A stretch of DNA of 64,000 bases, taken from positions 2,798,001-2,862,000 of the forward strand of contig NZ_AQUO01000001.1 of NCBI RefSeq assembly GCF_000371965.1. The letters are read 5' to 3'. Position 1 is the stretch's first letter, and each line of letters begins with the position of its first letter. This document shows, one piece after another, positions 15,832-24,534 of the stretch. Both the position numbers and the translations under genes were made by a program. The DNA is from Paracoccus sp. N5. Lineage in GTDB: Bacteria > Pseudomonadota > Alphaproteobacteria > Rhodobacterales > Rhodobacteraceae. Below the pieces are notes generated by a model. The model was not told the origin of the DNA. It saw only the letters and a list, made by a program, of their open reading frames with translations, and ran no database searches.

Positions 15832-17826
15832 CTAGCGCCGCCACAGCCAGGCGTGGGTGCTGAGCGCCCCCTGCGCCTTGGCCAGAAACCGGATCGAGGG
15901 CCCCGCCTTGCCGGCGAAACCGGGGTCGGTCAGGCGCGCCACGGCGGTTTCGGGCGGGCAGGGCAGGCGGCTCGGCGGATCGAAGTAGCGCGGATAGGCG
16001 ATCAGCGCGGCGTGGATCAGCCCGGTCAGATCCACCCGCGCCTGGCGCCGCGCCGGCACCGGGCCCAGGTCGCGCGTCAGCCCCCAGCCGGCATAGAAGG
16101 GCGCGCCCAGCGTCGTGACGGCAAGGCCGCGCAGCAGCGCCTCGAAGCCCAGGGTCGAGGTCATGGTCCATACCTCGTCCACCTGCGCCATCAGCGCGTC
16201 GGCCCCGGCGTTATGGGCCACGACATCGGCCAGCCGGCGCAGCTCGGCCTCGGGGATCAGGCCGGGACGAAGCCCGGCCTCGACATCGGGATGCGGCTTG
16301 TAGATCAGCACCGCATCGGGATTTTCGGCGCGCACCCGCGCGAGCAGCGCGAGGTTCGTGCGCTCGGCCCCGGCGCCGAGGCGGATCGAGGCGTCGTCCT
16401 CGACCTGGCCGGGGACCAGGATGCGTCGCCCGGTGGGCAGCAGCGGCAGCGCGCCCGTAAGGTTGTATTTCGTCACCCCGGCGTGCCGCAGCTGTTCGGC
16501 CAAGGCCAGCGCCCGCTCGCGCCCGCCCGGCGGCAGCGGCTCGGCCATCAGCCGCTCGAATCGGCTCACGCGGGTCGGGTCGTAGTAGATGCCCAGATCG
16601 TCCGCGACCAGCGACAGCGGCGGCACCAAGGCCGCGCCAAGGCCGCGCGAGCGGATGAAGCCGTCCTCGATCCGTAGCGCGGCGGGCACGGCGGCGGCGC
16701 GGTTGGCCCAGGCCATCGTCACCCGCGGACCGGGCGCCGCAGTGAAGCGCACGCCCTTGCCGCTGCCGAAGAAGCGCGCGACGAAGGGGCGCTTCCACAG
16801 CCGGATGCCAAGCGCCAGGTGGCCGTCGCGGTCCTGGCGCCAGGCGCGGGCCTCGGCTTCGATCTGGCGCAGCGCACCATCGAAGTCGGTCAGCCGGTCC
16901 AGGCAGGGATCATACCAGGCCGGTGCCCGCAGGTGGCTGGCCGCGAACAGCGCCTGGAGCGGCGCCGGGCTGCGGCGCGCAAAGCGGTGCTGGTCGTCCG
17001 AGAGGCCCCAGCCGGCATAGAAGGGCTGGCCGAAGATGCGCGGCCGCTGGCCAGCCAGCATCGCCTCATACCCGAGCTGCGAGGACCAGGCATAGACCCG
17101 CGCCGCGCCCTGCAGCAGGCGCCAAGGCGACACGGCTGCGTCGCAGATCGCCTCGCCCGGGCGCAGGTCGGTGGCGCTGAAATGGCCGGGGCGCAGGCCG
17201 GCGCTGGTCTCGGGGTGGGTGCGGATCAGCAGCGGCAGGCCGGGGTTTTCATCCCGCGCCGCGGCCAGCATGGCCAGGAAATCGGCCCGTCCCGCCCCCA
17301 GCAGCGAGGCGTCGCCGCGGGTCTGGTCGATCACCAGCACATAGCCCGGCGGGGGCGGCGCCAGCTCTGGCAGATGCGCATTGTATTTCGAGAGATCGGC
17401 CGCGATCAGCCGGGCGATGGCGGCGCCGGCGGCATCGTGCAGCGCGGCGGTGGCCGGGTCCTGCACCAGCGTCTCGATCAGCGACGGCGCGCCGGGGTCG
17501 AAATGCAGCCCGACCGGGTCGATCAGCAGGCCGATGGGACCGCGTCGGGCGACCGGCCCGTGCGCCCGCCCGGGCAGGACCGAGCGCAGGAAGGCATCCT
17601 CGACATGCACCAGCCGGGCGCCGCGCCGGGCGGCGACGGCGCGGCCGCGCCAGGCGGTCGGGCTGTTGCCCCAGATGCCCACCGCATCGCCGGGGCCGGG
17701 CAGCCCCAGCCGCGGCGCCCAGCCGGCCAGCTTCAGGATGCGGCGCAGGCGCGGCCGGGTCAGGAAACCGCCGTTGAATATGAAAAGCCGCCGGGTATCC
17801 CCGGCGGCCTTGTCGTCAGGATCCAT
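15832..17826 (-). CDS. kpsC: Capsule lipid-linker beta-Kdo transferase KpsC
   Basis: A 664-residue two-module protein that with KpsS builds the poly-Kdo linker on phosphatidylglycerol for group 2-type capsules at the inner membrane face. The two halves are related: both hold the GIWG/AWAN-type start, a VEDAFLRS or IEDGFIRSRGLG block, and the repeated motif QPFYAGWGLS / APFYAGWGLT (near residues 286 and 570). The N terminus RLFIFNGGFLTR is typical of the family. The first codons coincide with a terminator-like hairpin. The upstream lipoprotein gene ends four bases before this start, so the two are in one operon. Confidence 0.92.
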   Translation of the reverse strand: MDPDDKAAGDTRRLFIFNGGFLTRPRLRRILKLAGWAPRLGLPGPGDAVGIWGNSPTAWRGRAVAARRGARLVHVEDAFLRSVLPGRAHGPVARRGPIGLLIDPVGLHFDPGAPSLIETLVQDPATAALHDAAGAAIARLIAADLSKYNAHLPELAPPPPGYVLVIDQTRGDASLLGAGRADFLAMLAAARDENPGLPLLIRTHPETSAGLRPGHFSATDLRPGEAICDAAVSPWRLLQGAARVYAWSSQLGYEAMLAGQRPRIFGQPFYAGWGLSDDQHRFARRSPAPLQALFAASHLRAPAWYDPCLDRLTDFDGALRQIEAEARAWRQDRDGHLALGIRLWKRPFVARFFGSGKGVRFTAAPGPRVTMAWANRAAAVPAALRIEDGFIRSRGLGAALVPPLSLVADDLGIYYDPTRVSRFERLMAEPLPPGGRERALALAEQLRHAGVTKYNLTGALPLLPTGRRILVPGQVEDDASIRLGAGAERTNLALLARVRAENPDAVLIYKPHPDVEAGLRPGLIPEAELRRLADVVAHNAGADALMAQVDEVWTMTSTLGFEALLRGLAVTTLGAPFYAGWGLTRDLGPVPARRQARVDLTGLIHAALIAYPRYFDPPSRLPCPPETAVARLTDPGFAGKAGPSIRFLAKAQGALSTHAWLWRR
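17783..17808 (-). terminator. Terminator-like hairpin inside the 5' end of kpsC
   Basis: On the minus strand a 9-bp perfect stem (17800-17808 with 17787-17795, loop 17796-17799) is followed at once by TTTT at 17786-17783. It begins 23 bases after the stop of the Wza-type gene and lies within codons 7-14 of kpsC. It could act as an attenuator that lowers kpsC relative to the lipoprotein gene. Confidence 0.55.
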
Positions 17827-17830
17827 CCGC

Positions 17831-19027
17831 TTACCGGAACGAGCTGTCCACGGACCCGACCTGGCCGACCGGCGTCAGGATCGAGTTCAGCGTCTTCTGC
17901 CACTGCACGAAGGGCGCCTCGGTCACATAGACGGTGTCGCTGTCGCGGATGATGAAGTCGCGGGCCAGGAACATGCCGTCCGGCCTGGTCAGGTCCAGCA
18001 CATAGGCGACGCGCTGGTTGCCGTAGATGTCGTTGCGGCCCAGCACGGCGCGGGCGACCGCCTGCGGTTCGTCGCGCAGGATGAACACGCCCTTGGGATC
18101 GGCCAGGGTGGTGCTGAGACCGCCGACCATGGCCACCGCCTCGATGGCGTTGATCTGCTCATTGCCCAGCGGCACCTTGGTCTGGCCGCCGAGCGCGCCG
18201 AGCGCGGTGAAGCTGCGCTCGTCCTCTTCGACCAGGATCACGTCGCCGGGGCGCAGCGCGATGTCGTTGCGGGCGTTGGAGTAAAGGTCGCGCAGCCAGA
18301 CCTTGCCGCTGGAATTGCCGCGCTTCACGGTCACCACCGCGATCTCGGGCTCGATCGACACGCCGCCGGCCTTGGACAGCATCGAGGACAGCGTCCGGGT
18401 CGGACGCTCGATCGGGAAGACGCCCTGCGCGTTCACCTTGCCCATGACCGAGACCGTGGCGCCGTCGCCGGCGACGCGGGTCACCATGACCTGCGGGTCG
18501 GGGGTCTGGCTTTCCAGCTTCTGCGTGATGATGCGGCGCAATTCGTCCGGGCTGTTGCCGGCGGCGCGGATGCGGCCGGCATAGGGCACGAAGATATAGC
18601 CCTGGCTGTCCACCTGAAGCTCGGTCAGCGCGGTCGAGCTTTGCCCCATCGAGGCCAGCAGCCCGTCATCGACGTTTTCCCAGATCTGCAGGCCCAGCAC
18701 GTCGCCCGGACGCACCTCGTCGGCGCCGACCTGGCCGGCGGCGCGGAAATCCGACGAGAAGCCATAGGCGGGCGAATAGTTCGCGGCGCGGTTCACCCGG
18801 TCGTCCACATTCACGATATGGGTGCTGCCGCCCTTTTCCACCGAGCCCGAGATGATCTCGTTCTTGGTCGGGCCCGAACGCGGCAGGCCGCAGGCGGAAA
18901 CCAGCAGCACCGCGCCAAGAACCGCCATCCGCGCCACGCGCGAGGCCAGAAAGCCGGACCGAAGCGCGGCCGGACCACCCTGATGGGCTGAAAAACTGAC
19001 TTCGATCAAACTGTCACTCCTGTCCAC
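17831..19027 (-). CDS. Polysaccharide export outer-membrane lipoprotein, Wza/KpsD type
   Basis: Outer-membrane export channel subunit for capsule. 398 residues if started at the ATG at 19027; the next in-frame ATG at 18928 (MAVLGAVLLVSACG) gives a more normal signal peptide, so the true start may be there. The lipobox LVSAC puts the lipidated Cys at residue 46 of the long form. A Poly_export domain (VRPGDVLGLQIWEN onward) and SLBB-type repeats (QVMVTRVAGDGATVSVMGKV; ALRPGDVILVEED) follow. It sits between kpsS and kpsC on the same strand. Confidence 0.92.
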   Translation of the reverse strand: MDRSDSLIEVSFSAHQGGPAALRSGFLASRVARMAVLGAVLLVSACGLPRSGPTKNEIISGSVEKGGSTHIVNVDDRVNRAANYSPAYGFSSDFRAAGQVGADEVRPGDVLGLQIWENVDDGLLASMGQSSTALTELQVDSQGYIFVPYAGRIRAAGNSPDELRRIITQKLESQTPDPQVMVTRVAGDGATVSVMGKVNAQGVFPIERPTRTLSSMLSKAGGVSIEPEIAVVTVKRGNSSGKVWLRDLYSNARNDIALRPGDVILVEEDERSFTALGALGGQTKVPLGNEQINAIEAVAMVGGLSTTLADPKGVFILRDEPQAVARAVLGRNDIYGNQRVAYVLDLTRPDGMFLARDFIIRDSDTVYVTEAPFVQWQKTLNSILTPVGQVGSVDSSFR

Positions 19028-19106
19028 TCGCGCGATTCCCGGATCGACACGGTCTTTTGCGGCACGTTAGCCTAGCGGGTCCGGGTTTTCCATGTCTTTG
19101 GGCGCG

Positions 19107-20504
19107 TCACTCGTCCTTGTCGCCCATCTGTTGCCGATATTTGCCACGTCCGGCGAAAAGCGCCTGATAGGGATCCTCGGGCGCCAGCATCATGTCGACC
19201 ACGATGCGCAGCGCATGGGCGCGCGAGCGGGCGGCGTAATAGCCCCCCGGCACCTGGCTGCTTTCCAGCAGGAAGTCGCGATAGCGGCGATAGGCCACGG
19301 CCTTGGGCGGGCGCGGATCGTGCAGGAATTCCCCGAGGCTCTGGTCCGAGACGAGGCCGGGCTTGTCGAAGACCGCGCGGCCCATGGCCTTGACCGGCAG
19401 GCCGCGCCACAGCGCCTGCTGCGCCGCGGTCGAATTCACCGTGACCGCCGAGCGCGCCTGGTTCAGAAGCCGCGCCAGCTTGCCGCCGCGCACGAAATGC
19501 ACCCTTTCGGCGATCCCCAGCGCCAGCGCGCGGTCCTCGATGGCTTGGCGGATGCCGCCGCGGCCGTCCTCGAGCGGATGGGCCTTGAAGACGATATGGT
19601 GGTGGCGCGGTGCCGAGCGGGCGAATTCGGTCAGAAGCTCGTCGGTGAACTCCGCCATGCGGCCATAGGGCGAATGGGCGACGAAGTTCGAATCATGCTC
19701 GAGCTGCATCAGCACCAGCACATAGGGAAAGCCGCCACGCCGCACGGCCCCGGCCTCGCGCATCCGCGCCAGCGCGTCGAAGGGCGTCAGCAGGAAGCGG
19801 CGCAGGTTCAGCCGGAATTCCTGGAACACGCCGATCTGGCGATGCGTGCGATAGCCGGGATAGCGCTGGTTCGCCGCCAGCACGAAGAAATGGTAGAGCG
19901 CGCCATAGAACTTGTGCTGGCGCATGTCGCCCCAATGCGCGGGCGGGCGGTTCATTTCCCCGATGCGGTTGCGCAGCGCATTGCGCATTTCGCGCAGGGG
20001 GATGCGCATCAGCGCGGAATGGCCGTTCGAGCCGCCGCGTTCGTAGGTGATCCAGAAGGGGCGCAGATAACCCTCTTCGAAGACATGCATCACCAGGTCG
20101 TGGCGCTGCGCCGCGGCGCGCGCGGCGGCATGGATCGGCCGCACGTCGCCATAGAGCACGATGTCGGTCACGCCCTTTTCGGCGATGATCCGGTCCAGGT
20201 GGTCGGCCCATTCCTCGGGCGCGCCGTGGTGGCGGATCAGATGCGCGGGGTCCGACCAGAAGAATTCGTCGCCGGCGTTGAAGCTGACGCGCCAGACCTG
20301 GGCGCCGGTGTCGCGCAAGAGCGCGCCGACGCGGTCGAAGAACGGGCCATGCGGGCCTTGCAGCATCAGGAACACCCGCCTTGCGGCGGGCAAGGCGGCG
20401 GTCGAGGGCACCGCCGACAGCAACCGCCCGGCGGCATCCGGGGATTTGCTGCCCTGCGGGCGGGGTTGTGGCGCGGGGTCGCGCACGGTGCGGCTTGCGG
20501 TCAT
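19107..20504 (-). CDS. kpsS: Capsule beta-Kdo transferase KpsS
   Basis: Adds the first Kdo to the lipid anchor of capsular polysaccharide, 465 residues. Family features are the FLMLQGPHGPFFDRVG start (45-60), HVFEEGYLRPFWITYERGG in the middle, and the C-terminal block VNSTAAQQALWRGLPV shared with KpsC. About 40 proline/alanine-rich residues precede the conserved domain; ATG at 20504 has GGAG just upstream. It heads the kpsS-wza-kpsC unit. No kpsM, kpsT or kpsE is in the window, so the ABC exporter must be encoded elsewhere. Confidence 0.93.
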   Translation of the reverse strand: MTASRTVRDPAPQPRPQGSKSPDAAGRLLSAVPSTAALPAARRVFLMLQGPHGPFFDRVGALLRDTGAQVWRVSFNAGDEFFWSDPAHLIRHHGAPEEWADHLDRIIAEKGVTDIVLYGDVRPIHAAARAAAQRHDLVMHVFEEGYLRPFWITYERGGSNGHSALMRIPLREMRNALRNRIGEMNRPPAHWGDMRQHKFYGALYHFFVLAANQRYPGYRTHRQIGVFQEFRLNLRRFLLTPFDALARMREAGAVRRGGFPYVLVLMQLEHDSNFVAHSPYGRMAEFTDELLTEFARSAPRHHHIVFKAHPLEDGRGGIRQAIEDRALALGIAERVHFVRGGKLARLLNQARSAVTVNSTAAQQALWRGLPVKAMGRAVFDKPGLVSDQSLGEFLHDPRPPKAVAYRRYRDFLLESSQVPGGYYAARSRAHALRIVVDMMLAPEDPYQALFAGRGKYRQQMGDKDE

Positions 20505-20673
20505 GGTCTCCAGCCGGTCAGGCTAGGGGTTGCGAACGAAACGGGGTTGAACTGGTTGTTTCAGGCGGACGCGCCACCGGGACCTGCATTCCCCGATTGC
20601 ACCAAAAACCCGCTCTTGTCACGGGCTTTCCCGATTCTCGCTTAACGCCGGTTAACCGCTGTTGCGGCTTTGC

Positions 20674-20702
20674 TTGAAGATCGTGCGCCAAGGCTCTAGT
20701 TC
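20674..20702 (+). promoter_or_regulatory. Candidate ribE promoter
   Basis: TTGAAG (20674-20679), 17 bases, TAGTTC (20697-20702). The gap 20505-20730 shows no FMN-riboswitch-like structure. Weak match. Confidence 0.3.
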
Positions 20703-20730
20703 TCGGGCAGCGGAAAACAAGGAGGCGCCG

Positions 20731-21324
20731 ATGTTTACCGGCATCATCACCGATATCGGCGAAGTTTCGCGCGTCGAGATGCGCGGCGACATGCGGGCGC
20801 GGATCGCCTGCCATTACGCCATGGAGGGCGTCGATCTGGGCGCCTCGATCGCCTGCGACGGCGTCTGCCTGACCGTGGTCGAGAAGGGCCCCGACTGGTT
20901 CGACGTCGACATCTCGGCCGAGACGCTGTCCAGGACCAATATCGGCGCCAACGGCTGGGAGGCCGGCAAGCGGCTGAACCTGGAACGTGCGCTGCGGGTG
21001 GGCGACGAGCTGGGCGGGCACATCGTCTCGGGCCATGTCGATGGCGTCGCGGTCATCGAAGAGATGCATGACGAAGGCGACAGCACCCGCATCCGCTTTC
21101 GCGCCCCGGAGGCGCTGGCGCGCTTCATCGCCCCCAAGGGCTCGGTGGCGCTGAACGGCACCTCGCTGACGGTAAACGAGGTCGAGGGCACCGCCTTCGG
21201 CGTCAACCTGATCCCGCATACCCAAGCGGTGACCACCTGGGGCCGGGCGCAGGTCGGCGATGCGGTGAACCTCGAGATCGACACGCTGGCGCGCTATGTC
21301 GCGCGGCTGGCCGAGGCGGGCTGA
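20731..21324 (+). CDS. ribE: Riboflavin synthase alpha chain
   Basis: Dismutates two 6,7-dimethyl-8-ribityllumazine molecules to riboflavin. 197 residues with the two lumazine-binding repeats: MFTGIITDIGEV opens the first, and GGHIVSGHVDGV (near 94-105) opens the second; SLTVNE closes it. The ATG at 20731 has AGGAGG at 20720-20725. It begins the ribE-orf-ribB-ribH-nusB run; its TGA overlaps the next ATG. Confidence 0.96.
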   Translation: MFTGIITDIGEVSRVEMRGDMRARIACHYAMEGVDLGASIACDGVCLTVVEKGPDWFDVDISAETLSRTNIGANGWEAGKRLNLERALRVGDELGGHIVSGHVDGVAVIEEMHDEGDSTRIRFRAPEALARFIAPKGSVALNGTSLTVNEVEGTAFGVNLIPHTQAVTTWGRAQVGDAVNLEIDTLARYVARLAEAG

Positions 21325-21890
21325 TGGCCGGCATCGGCCATAACCGCGGCCCGGGTCAGGCCAGCGGCTTTCGCACCCATTGCTGGAGCGTGGCCCGGCG
21401 CGAACTTCTGGGCGAGCGCCTGCCGGTCGAGGTGGTACGCATGCGGGTGCGGCGCGCGCGCGAACTGGGCCTCGATTACAAGACCTATGCCGGGGTGCGG
21501 GCGACGACCGGGCGGGATCTGGTGGCCTTTCTCTATTCCAGCAATGCGCTGGGGGTGTTCCGCCCCGGCCAGCCGGTCGGCACGCGCGAGCGCGCCCGCA
21601 TCGCGGCCAGCGGCGCCGTGCCGCACCTGGGCTGCGGCCCGGGCCTTGTGCCCGAGGCGCTGCGGGTGCAGATCGGGGCGCATTCGGTGCAGGAACTGCC
21701 GCATTTCGGCGCCAGCTGGCCGGCGATGCGCGACAGGATGAAGACCTGGCTGCGGGCGCAGGGCCTGCCCGGGGATGCGGTGCTGATGATCGGCGAGACC
21801 GAGCATGAGCGTGAGATGATGGCGGCGGGCGGGCTGGCGGGCTTCGTCACCGGACAAGGGTTCTTTGCAGGAGTTGCGGATGCAGTATGA
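21324..21890 (+). CDS. Conserved hypothetical protein of the riboflavin cluster
   Basis: A 188-residue protein that I do not recognise functionally. It starts MAGIGHNRGP, a GIGHN-type motif met in several small alphaproteobacterial proteins, followed by a basic, Arg-rich helix (VVRMRVRRARELGLDYKTYA). No membrane segment or catalytic motif is evident. It is translationally coupled on both sides: TGATG with ribE and an 11-base overlap with ribB. Coupling suggests a riboflavin-related role, but this is inference. Confidence 0.75.
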   Translation: MAGIGHNRGPGQASGFRTHCWSVARRELLGERLPVEVVRMRVRRARELGLDYKTYAGVRATTGRDLVAFLYSSNALGVFRPGQPVGTRERARIAASGAVPHLGCGPGLVPEALRVQIGAHSVQELPHFGASWPAMRDRMKTWLRAQGLPGDAVLMIGETEHEREMMAAGGLAGFVTGQGFFAGVADAV

Positions 21891-22998
21891 CAAGCCGGGT
21901 GAGGTCGAGCGGGACTGGTCGGTGGCGATCTCGCCGACCGAGGAGATCATCAACGAGGCCCGCAACGGCCGCATGTTCATCCTGGTCGACCACGAGGACC
22001 GCGAGAACGAGGGCGACCTGGTGATCCCGGCGCAGATGGCGACGCCCGACGCGGTCAACTTCATGGCCACCCACGGCCGCGGGCTGATCTGCCTGTCCAT
22101 GCCCGGTGCGCGCATCGACGCGCTGGGGCTGCCGCTGATGAGCTCCAAGAACTCCAGCCGGCACGAGACCGCCTTCACCATGTCCATCGAGGCGCGCGAG
22201 GGCGTGACCACCGGCATCTCGGCCCATGACCGCGCCCATACCATCGCGGTCGCCATCGACCCGACCAAGGGCGCGGCCGACATCGCCACGCCCGGCCATA
22301 TCTTCCCGCTGCGCGCCCGCGAGGGCGGCGTGCTGGTCCGCGCCGGCCATACCGAGGCCGCGGTCGACATCTCGCGCCTGGCCGGGCTGAACCCGGCGGG
22401 CGTGATCTGCGAGATCATGAACGAGGACGGCACCATGGCCCGGCTGCCGGACCTGGTGGCATTCGCGCAGAAGCACGGGCTGAAGATCGGCACCATCAGC
22501 GACCTGATCGCCTATCGCCGCCGCTACGACAACCTCATCGCGGAACGCGGCCAGCGGGCGGTGAGCTCGCTCCATGGCGGCGACTGGATGATGCGCATCT
22601 TTGCCGACGAGACCTCGGGCGCCGAGCATATCGTGCTGACCAAGGGCGACCTGACCGCGCCCGGCCCGGTGCTGGTGCGCATGCATGTGCTGGACCCGCT
22701 GCACGACGTGCTGGGCATCGGCCGGGTCGAAGCGGGCACGCTGGGCGCCGCCATGTCGGCCATCGCCGGCGAGGGCAGGGGCGTCGTGGTGCTGTTCCGC
22801 GACCTCGAGCCGCGCCTGCCGCGCCAGGACGAGGTCAGCTCGCATGTGCTGCGCCAATACGGGCTCGGCGCGCAGATCCTGTCGGCGCTGGGGCTGTCGG
22901 AACTGGTGCTGTTGACGAATTCGGCGCCGGTCAAGGTCGTCGGGCTTGACGCCTACGGTCTTTCGATCCATTCCACGCGCTCGATTCCGAAAGAGTGA
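21880..22998 (+). CDS. ribB: 3,4-dihydroxy-2-butanone 4-phosphate synthase with degenerate GTP cyclohydrolase II domain
   Basis: Makes the four-carbon riboflavin precursor from ribulose 5-phosphate. Residues 15-215 form the DHBP synthase domain, with DHEDRENEGDL, THGRGLICLSM and RHETAFTMSIE...GVTTGISAHDR intact. The C-terminal 150 residues resemble GTP cyclohydrolase II, but the zinc motif region reads VRMHVLDPLHDVLGIG with none of the three Cys ligands, so this half is unlikely to hydrolyse GTP. Such RibBX-type fusions are known. The ATG at 21880 follows AGGAG; length 372. A separate active RibA should exist elsewhere. Confidence 0.93.
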   Translation: MQYDKPGEVERDWSVAISPTEEIINEARNGRMFILVDHEDRENEGDLVIPAQMATPDAVNFMATHGRGLICLSMPGARIDALGLPLMSSKNSSRHETAFTMSIEAREGVTTGISAHDRAHTIAVAIDPTKGAADIATPGHIFPLRAREGGVLVRAGHTEAAVDISRLAGLNPAGVICEIMNEDGTMARLPDLVAFAQKHGLKIGTISDLIAYRRRYDNLIAERGQRAVSSLHGGDWMMRIFADETSGAEHIVLTKGDLTAPGPVLVRMHVLDPLHDVLGIGRVEAGTLGAAMSAIAGEGRGVVVLFRDLEPRLPRQDEVSSHVLRQYGLGAQILSALGLSELVLLTNSAPVKVVGLDAYGLSIHSTRSIPKE

Positions 22999-23002
22999 CG
23001 CA

Positions 23003-23554
23003 ATGGCCGCCAGCATCGAACATTACCAACTGCCGCTGCCCCGCCTGGACGGCGCGCGGCTGCTGATCGTGGTCGCGCCCTATTACCGGCAGATCGCCGA
23101 GGCGCTGATCGCCGGGGCGCGGCAGGTGGCGGCCGATGCTGGCGCCACGGTGGACCTGGTCGAGGTGCCGGGCGCGCTCGAGGTGCCGACCGCCATCGGC
23201 CTGGCCGCCGCGCGCGGGCTCTATGACGGCTATGTCGCACTGGGCTGCGTGATCCGGGGCGAGACGACGCATTACGACACGGTCTGCAACGACAGCTCGC
23301 GCGGCATCACGCTGCTGGGGCTGCAGGGCCATTGCATCGGCAACGGCATCCTGACCGTCGAGAATTACGAGCAAGCCGCGGTCCGCGCCGATCCGGCGAC
23401 GCAGAACAAGGGCGGCGGTGCGGCGGCGGCGGCGCTGCATCTGATCGCGCTGAAACGCGGCTGGGACCGGCAATCGCCGCGTGGCGACACCCCCGGCGGC
23501 GCCCGCGACGTGATCCGCCTGGCCGGCGAGATCGACGGACCGAGGGGCGCCTGA
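23003..23554 (+). CDS. ribH: 6,7-dimethyl-8-ribityllumazine synthase
   Basis: Condenses the ribitylamino-pyrimidine with the RibB product. 183 residues; conserved sites are VPGALEVP (55-62), the VIRGETTHYD stretch with active-site His90, and GILTVENYEQA. The N-terminal and C-terminal ends are normal for the icosahedral enzyme, with a slightly long C-terminal tail. It lies four bases after ribB and two bases before nusB. Confidence 0.95.
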   Translation: MAASIEHYQLPLPRLDGARLLIVVAPYYRQIAEALIAGARQVAADAGATVDLVEVPGALEVPTAIGLAAARGLYDGYVALGCVIRGETTHYDTVCNDSSRGITLLGLQGHCIGNGILTVENYEQAAVRADPATQNKGGGAAAAALHLIALKRGWDRQSPRGDTPGGARDVIRLAGEIDGPRGA

Positions 23555-23556
23555 CC

Positions 23557-24057
23557 ATGACCGACAAGAAAACCCCCGCCGACCGCAATGCCGAGCGCGC
23601 CAACCGCCAGGCGCGTGCCGCCGCCGCGCGACTTTATGCCGTGCAGGCGCTGTTCCAGATGGAGGCTGCCGGCACCTCCGCCGACCGCGTCCAGCGCGAA
23701 TTCCTGAACTGGCGCATCGGCCGCGAGGGCGAGGACGACGACATCGTCTCGGCCGAGGCCGATGACGCGCTGTTTGCCCGCATCGTCGACGACGCCGTCG
23801 CCTGGCAGGCGAAGATCGACCAGATGACCGACCGCGCGCTGGTGGCGAAATGGCCGATCGACCGCATCGACCCGGTGCTGCGCTCGGTCTTCCGCGCCGC
23901 CGGGGCCGAGCTGGTGACGCCGAAGACGCCGCCCAAGGTGGTCATCACCGAATACGTCCGCCTGGCGCAGGCTTTCTTTGCCGAAGGGCGCGAGTCGAAA
24001 TTCGTCAACGCCGTGCTCGACCACATGGCCCGCGAGGCGCGCCCGGACGCCTTCTGA
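23557..24057 (+). CDS. nusB: Transcription antitermination factor NusB
   Basis: RNA-binding partner of NusE (S10) in rRNA antitermination, 166 residues. All-helical family pattern: ARLYAVQALFQMEAAG near 25-40, then WPIDRIDPVLRSVFRAAGAEL and VVITEYVRLAQAFF...KFVNAVLDHMARE at the C terminus. ribH-nusB linkage is common in proteobacteria. Confidence 0.95.
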   Translation: MTDKKTPADRNAERANRQARAAAARLYAVQALFQMEAAGTSADRVQREFLNWRIGREGEDDDIVSAEADDALFARIVDDAVAWQAKIDQMTDRALVAKWPIDRIDPVLRSVFRAAGAELVTPKTPPKVVITEYVRLAQAFFAEGRESKFVNAVLDHMAREARPDAF

Positions 24058-24160
24058 CGACCGCCCGCCAGGGACATTGTGACGCGCCGCGCATTTTCGG
24101 CTTCGGAAACGCCGGCCTTGGCGCTAGGATGGGCCGTCCAACCCCGCGCGGAGATACGGT

Positions 24161-24466
24161 ATGCCCAGGCTGGTCCGGCTCTATATCCTCAGTATCGCCA
24201 TCGGCTTCGTGCTGGCGCTCGCCTTTACCGGGCTGCTTCTGGCGCTGGACGTGGCATCGCTGCGTCACCTGGTCTTCGCCACGCGCGGCGGCTGGATCGC
24301 CGTGCTGATGCTGGTCGTCTTCCACACCATCCTGTTTTCCGGCGTGCAGTTCGGCATCCGCATCATGCTGATGGCGGGCGGCGACGGGCCGCATGGCGGC
24401 ATGCAGCGGCCCCTGCGCAGCCGCATCCTGGTGCTGGTTCCATCCGCCGCGCCCGGCAAACGCTAG
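24161..24466 (+). CDS. Small two-segment membrane protein, unknown function
   Basis: 101 residues with two predicted membrane helices (about 8-30 and 45-66) and a basic tail. GGAGA stands seven bases before the ATG at 24161. I do not recognise the family. It is transcribed in the same direction as nusB after a 103-base gap and ends 25 bases before a strong hairpin. Confidence 0.65.
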   Translation: MPRLVRLYILSIAIGFVLALAFTGLLLALDVASLRHLVFATRGGWIAVLMLVVFHTILFSGVQFGIRIMLMAGGDGPHGGMQRPLRSRILVLVPSAAPGKR

Positions 24467-24491
24467 GCGCCCACACGCCGGGATGACATTT

Positions 24492-24519
24492 TTGCGCCAG
24501 GACTGTGGACCTGGCGCAA
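24492..24519 (+). ncRNA. Perfect 10-bp hairpin, possible body of a small RNA
   Basis: TTGCGCCAGG (24492-24501) pairs exactly with CCTGGCGCAA (24510-24519) around an eight-base loop ACTGTGGA. It lies 15 bases before a strong terminator, giving a two-hairpin 3' module typical of small RNAs or stable 3' UTRs. No separate promoter was found, so it may derive from the upstream mRNA. Confidence 0.4.
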
Positions 24520-24534
24520 CATTTCCCGCACCAG

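Noticed and set aside
15427..17952. Plus-strand frames over the capsule gene kpsC
   Set aside because: They lie opposite KpsC and have no family features; the capsule reading on the minus strand is clear.
20505..20730. FMN riboswitch upstream of ribE
   Set aside because: No RFN-element blocks could be recognised.
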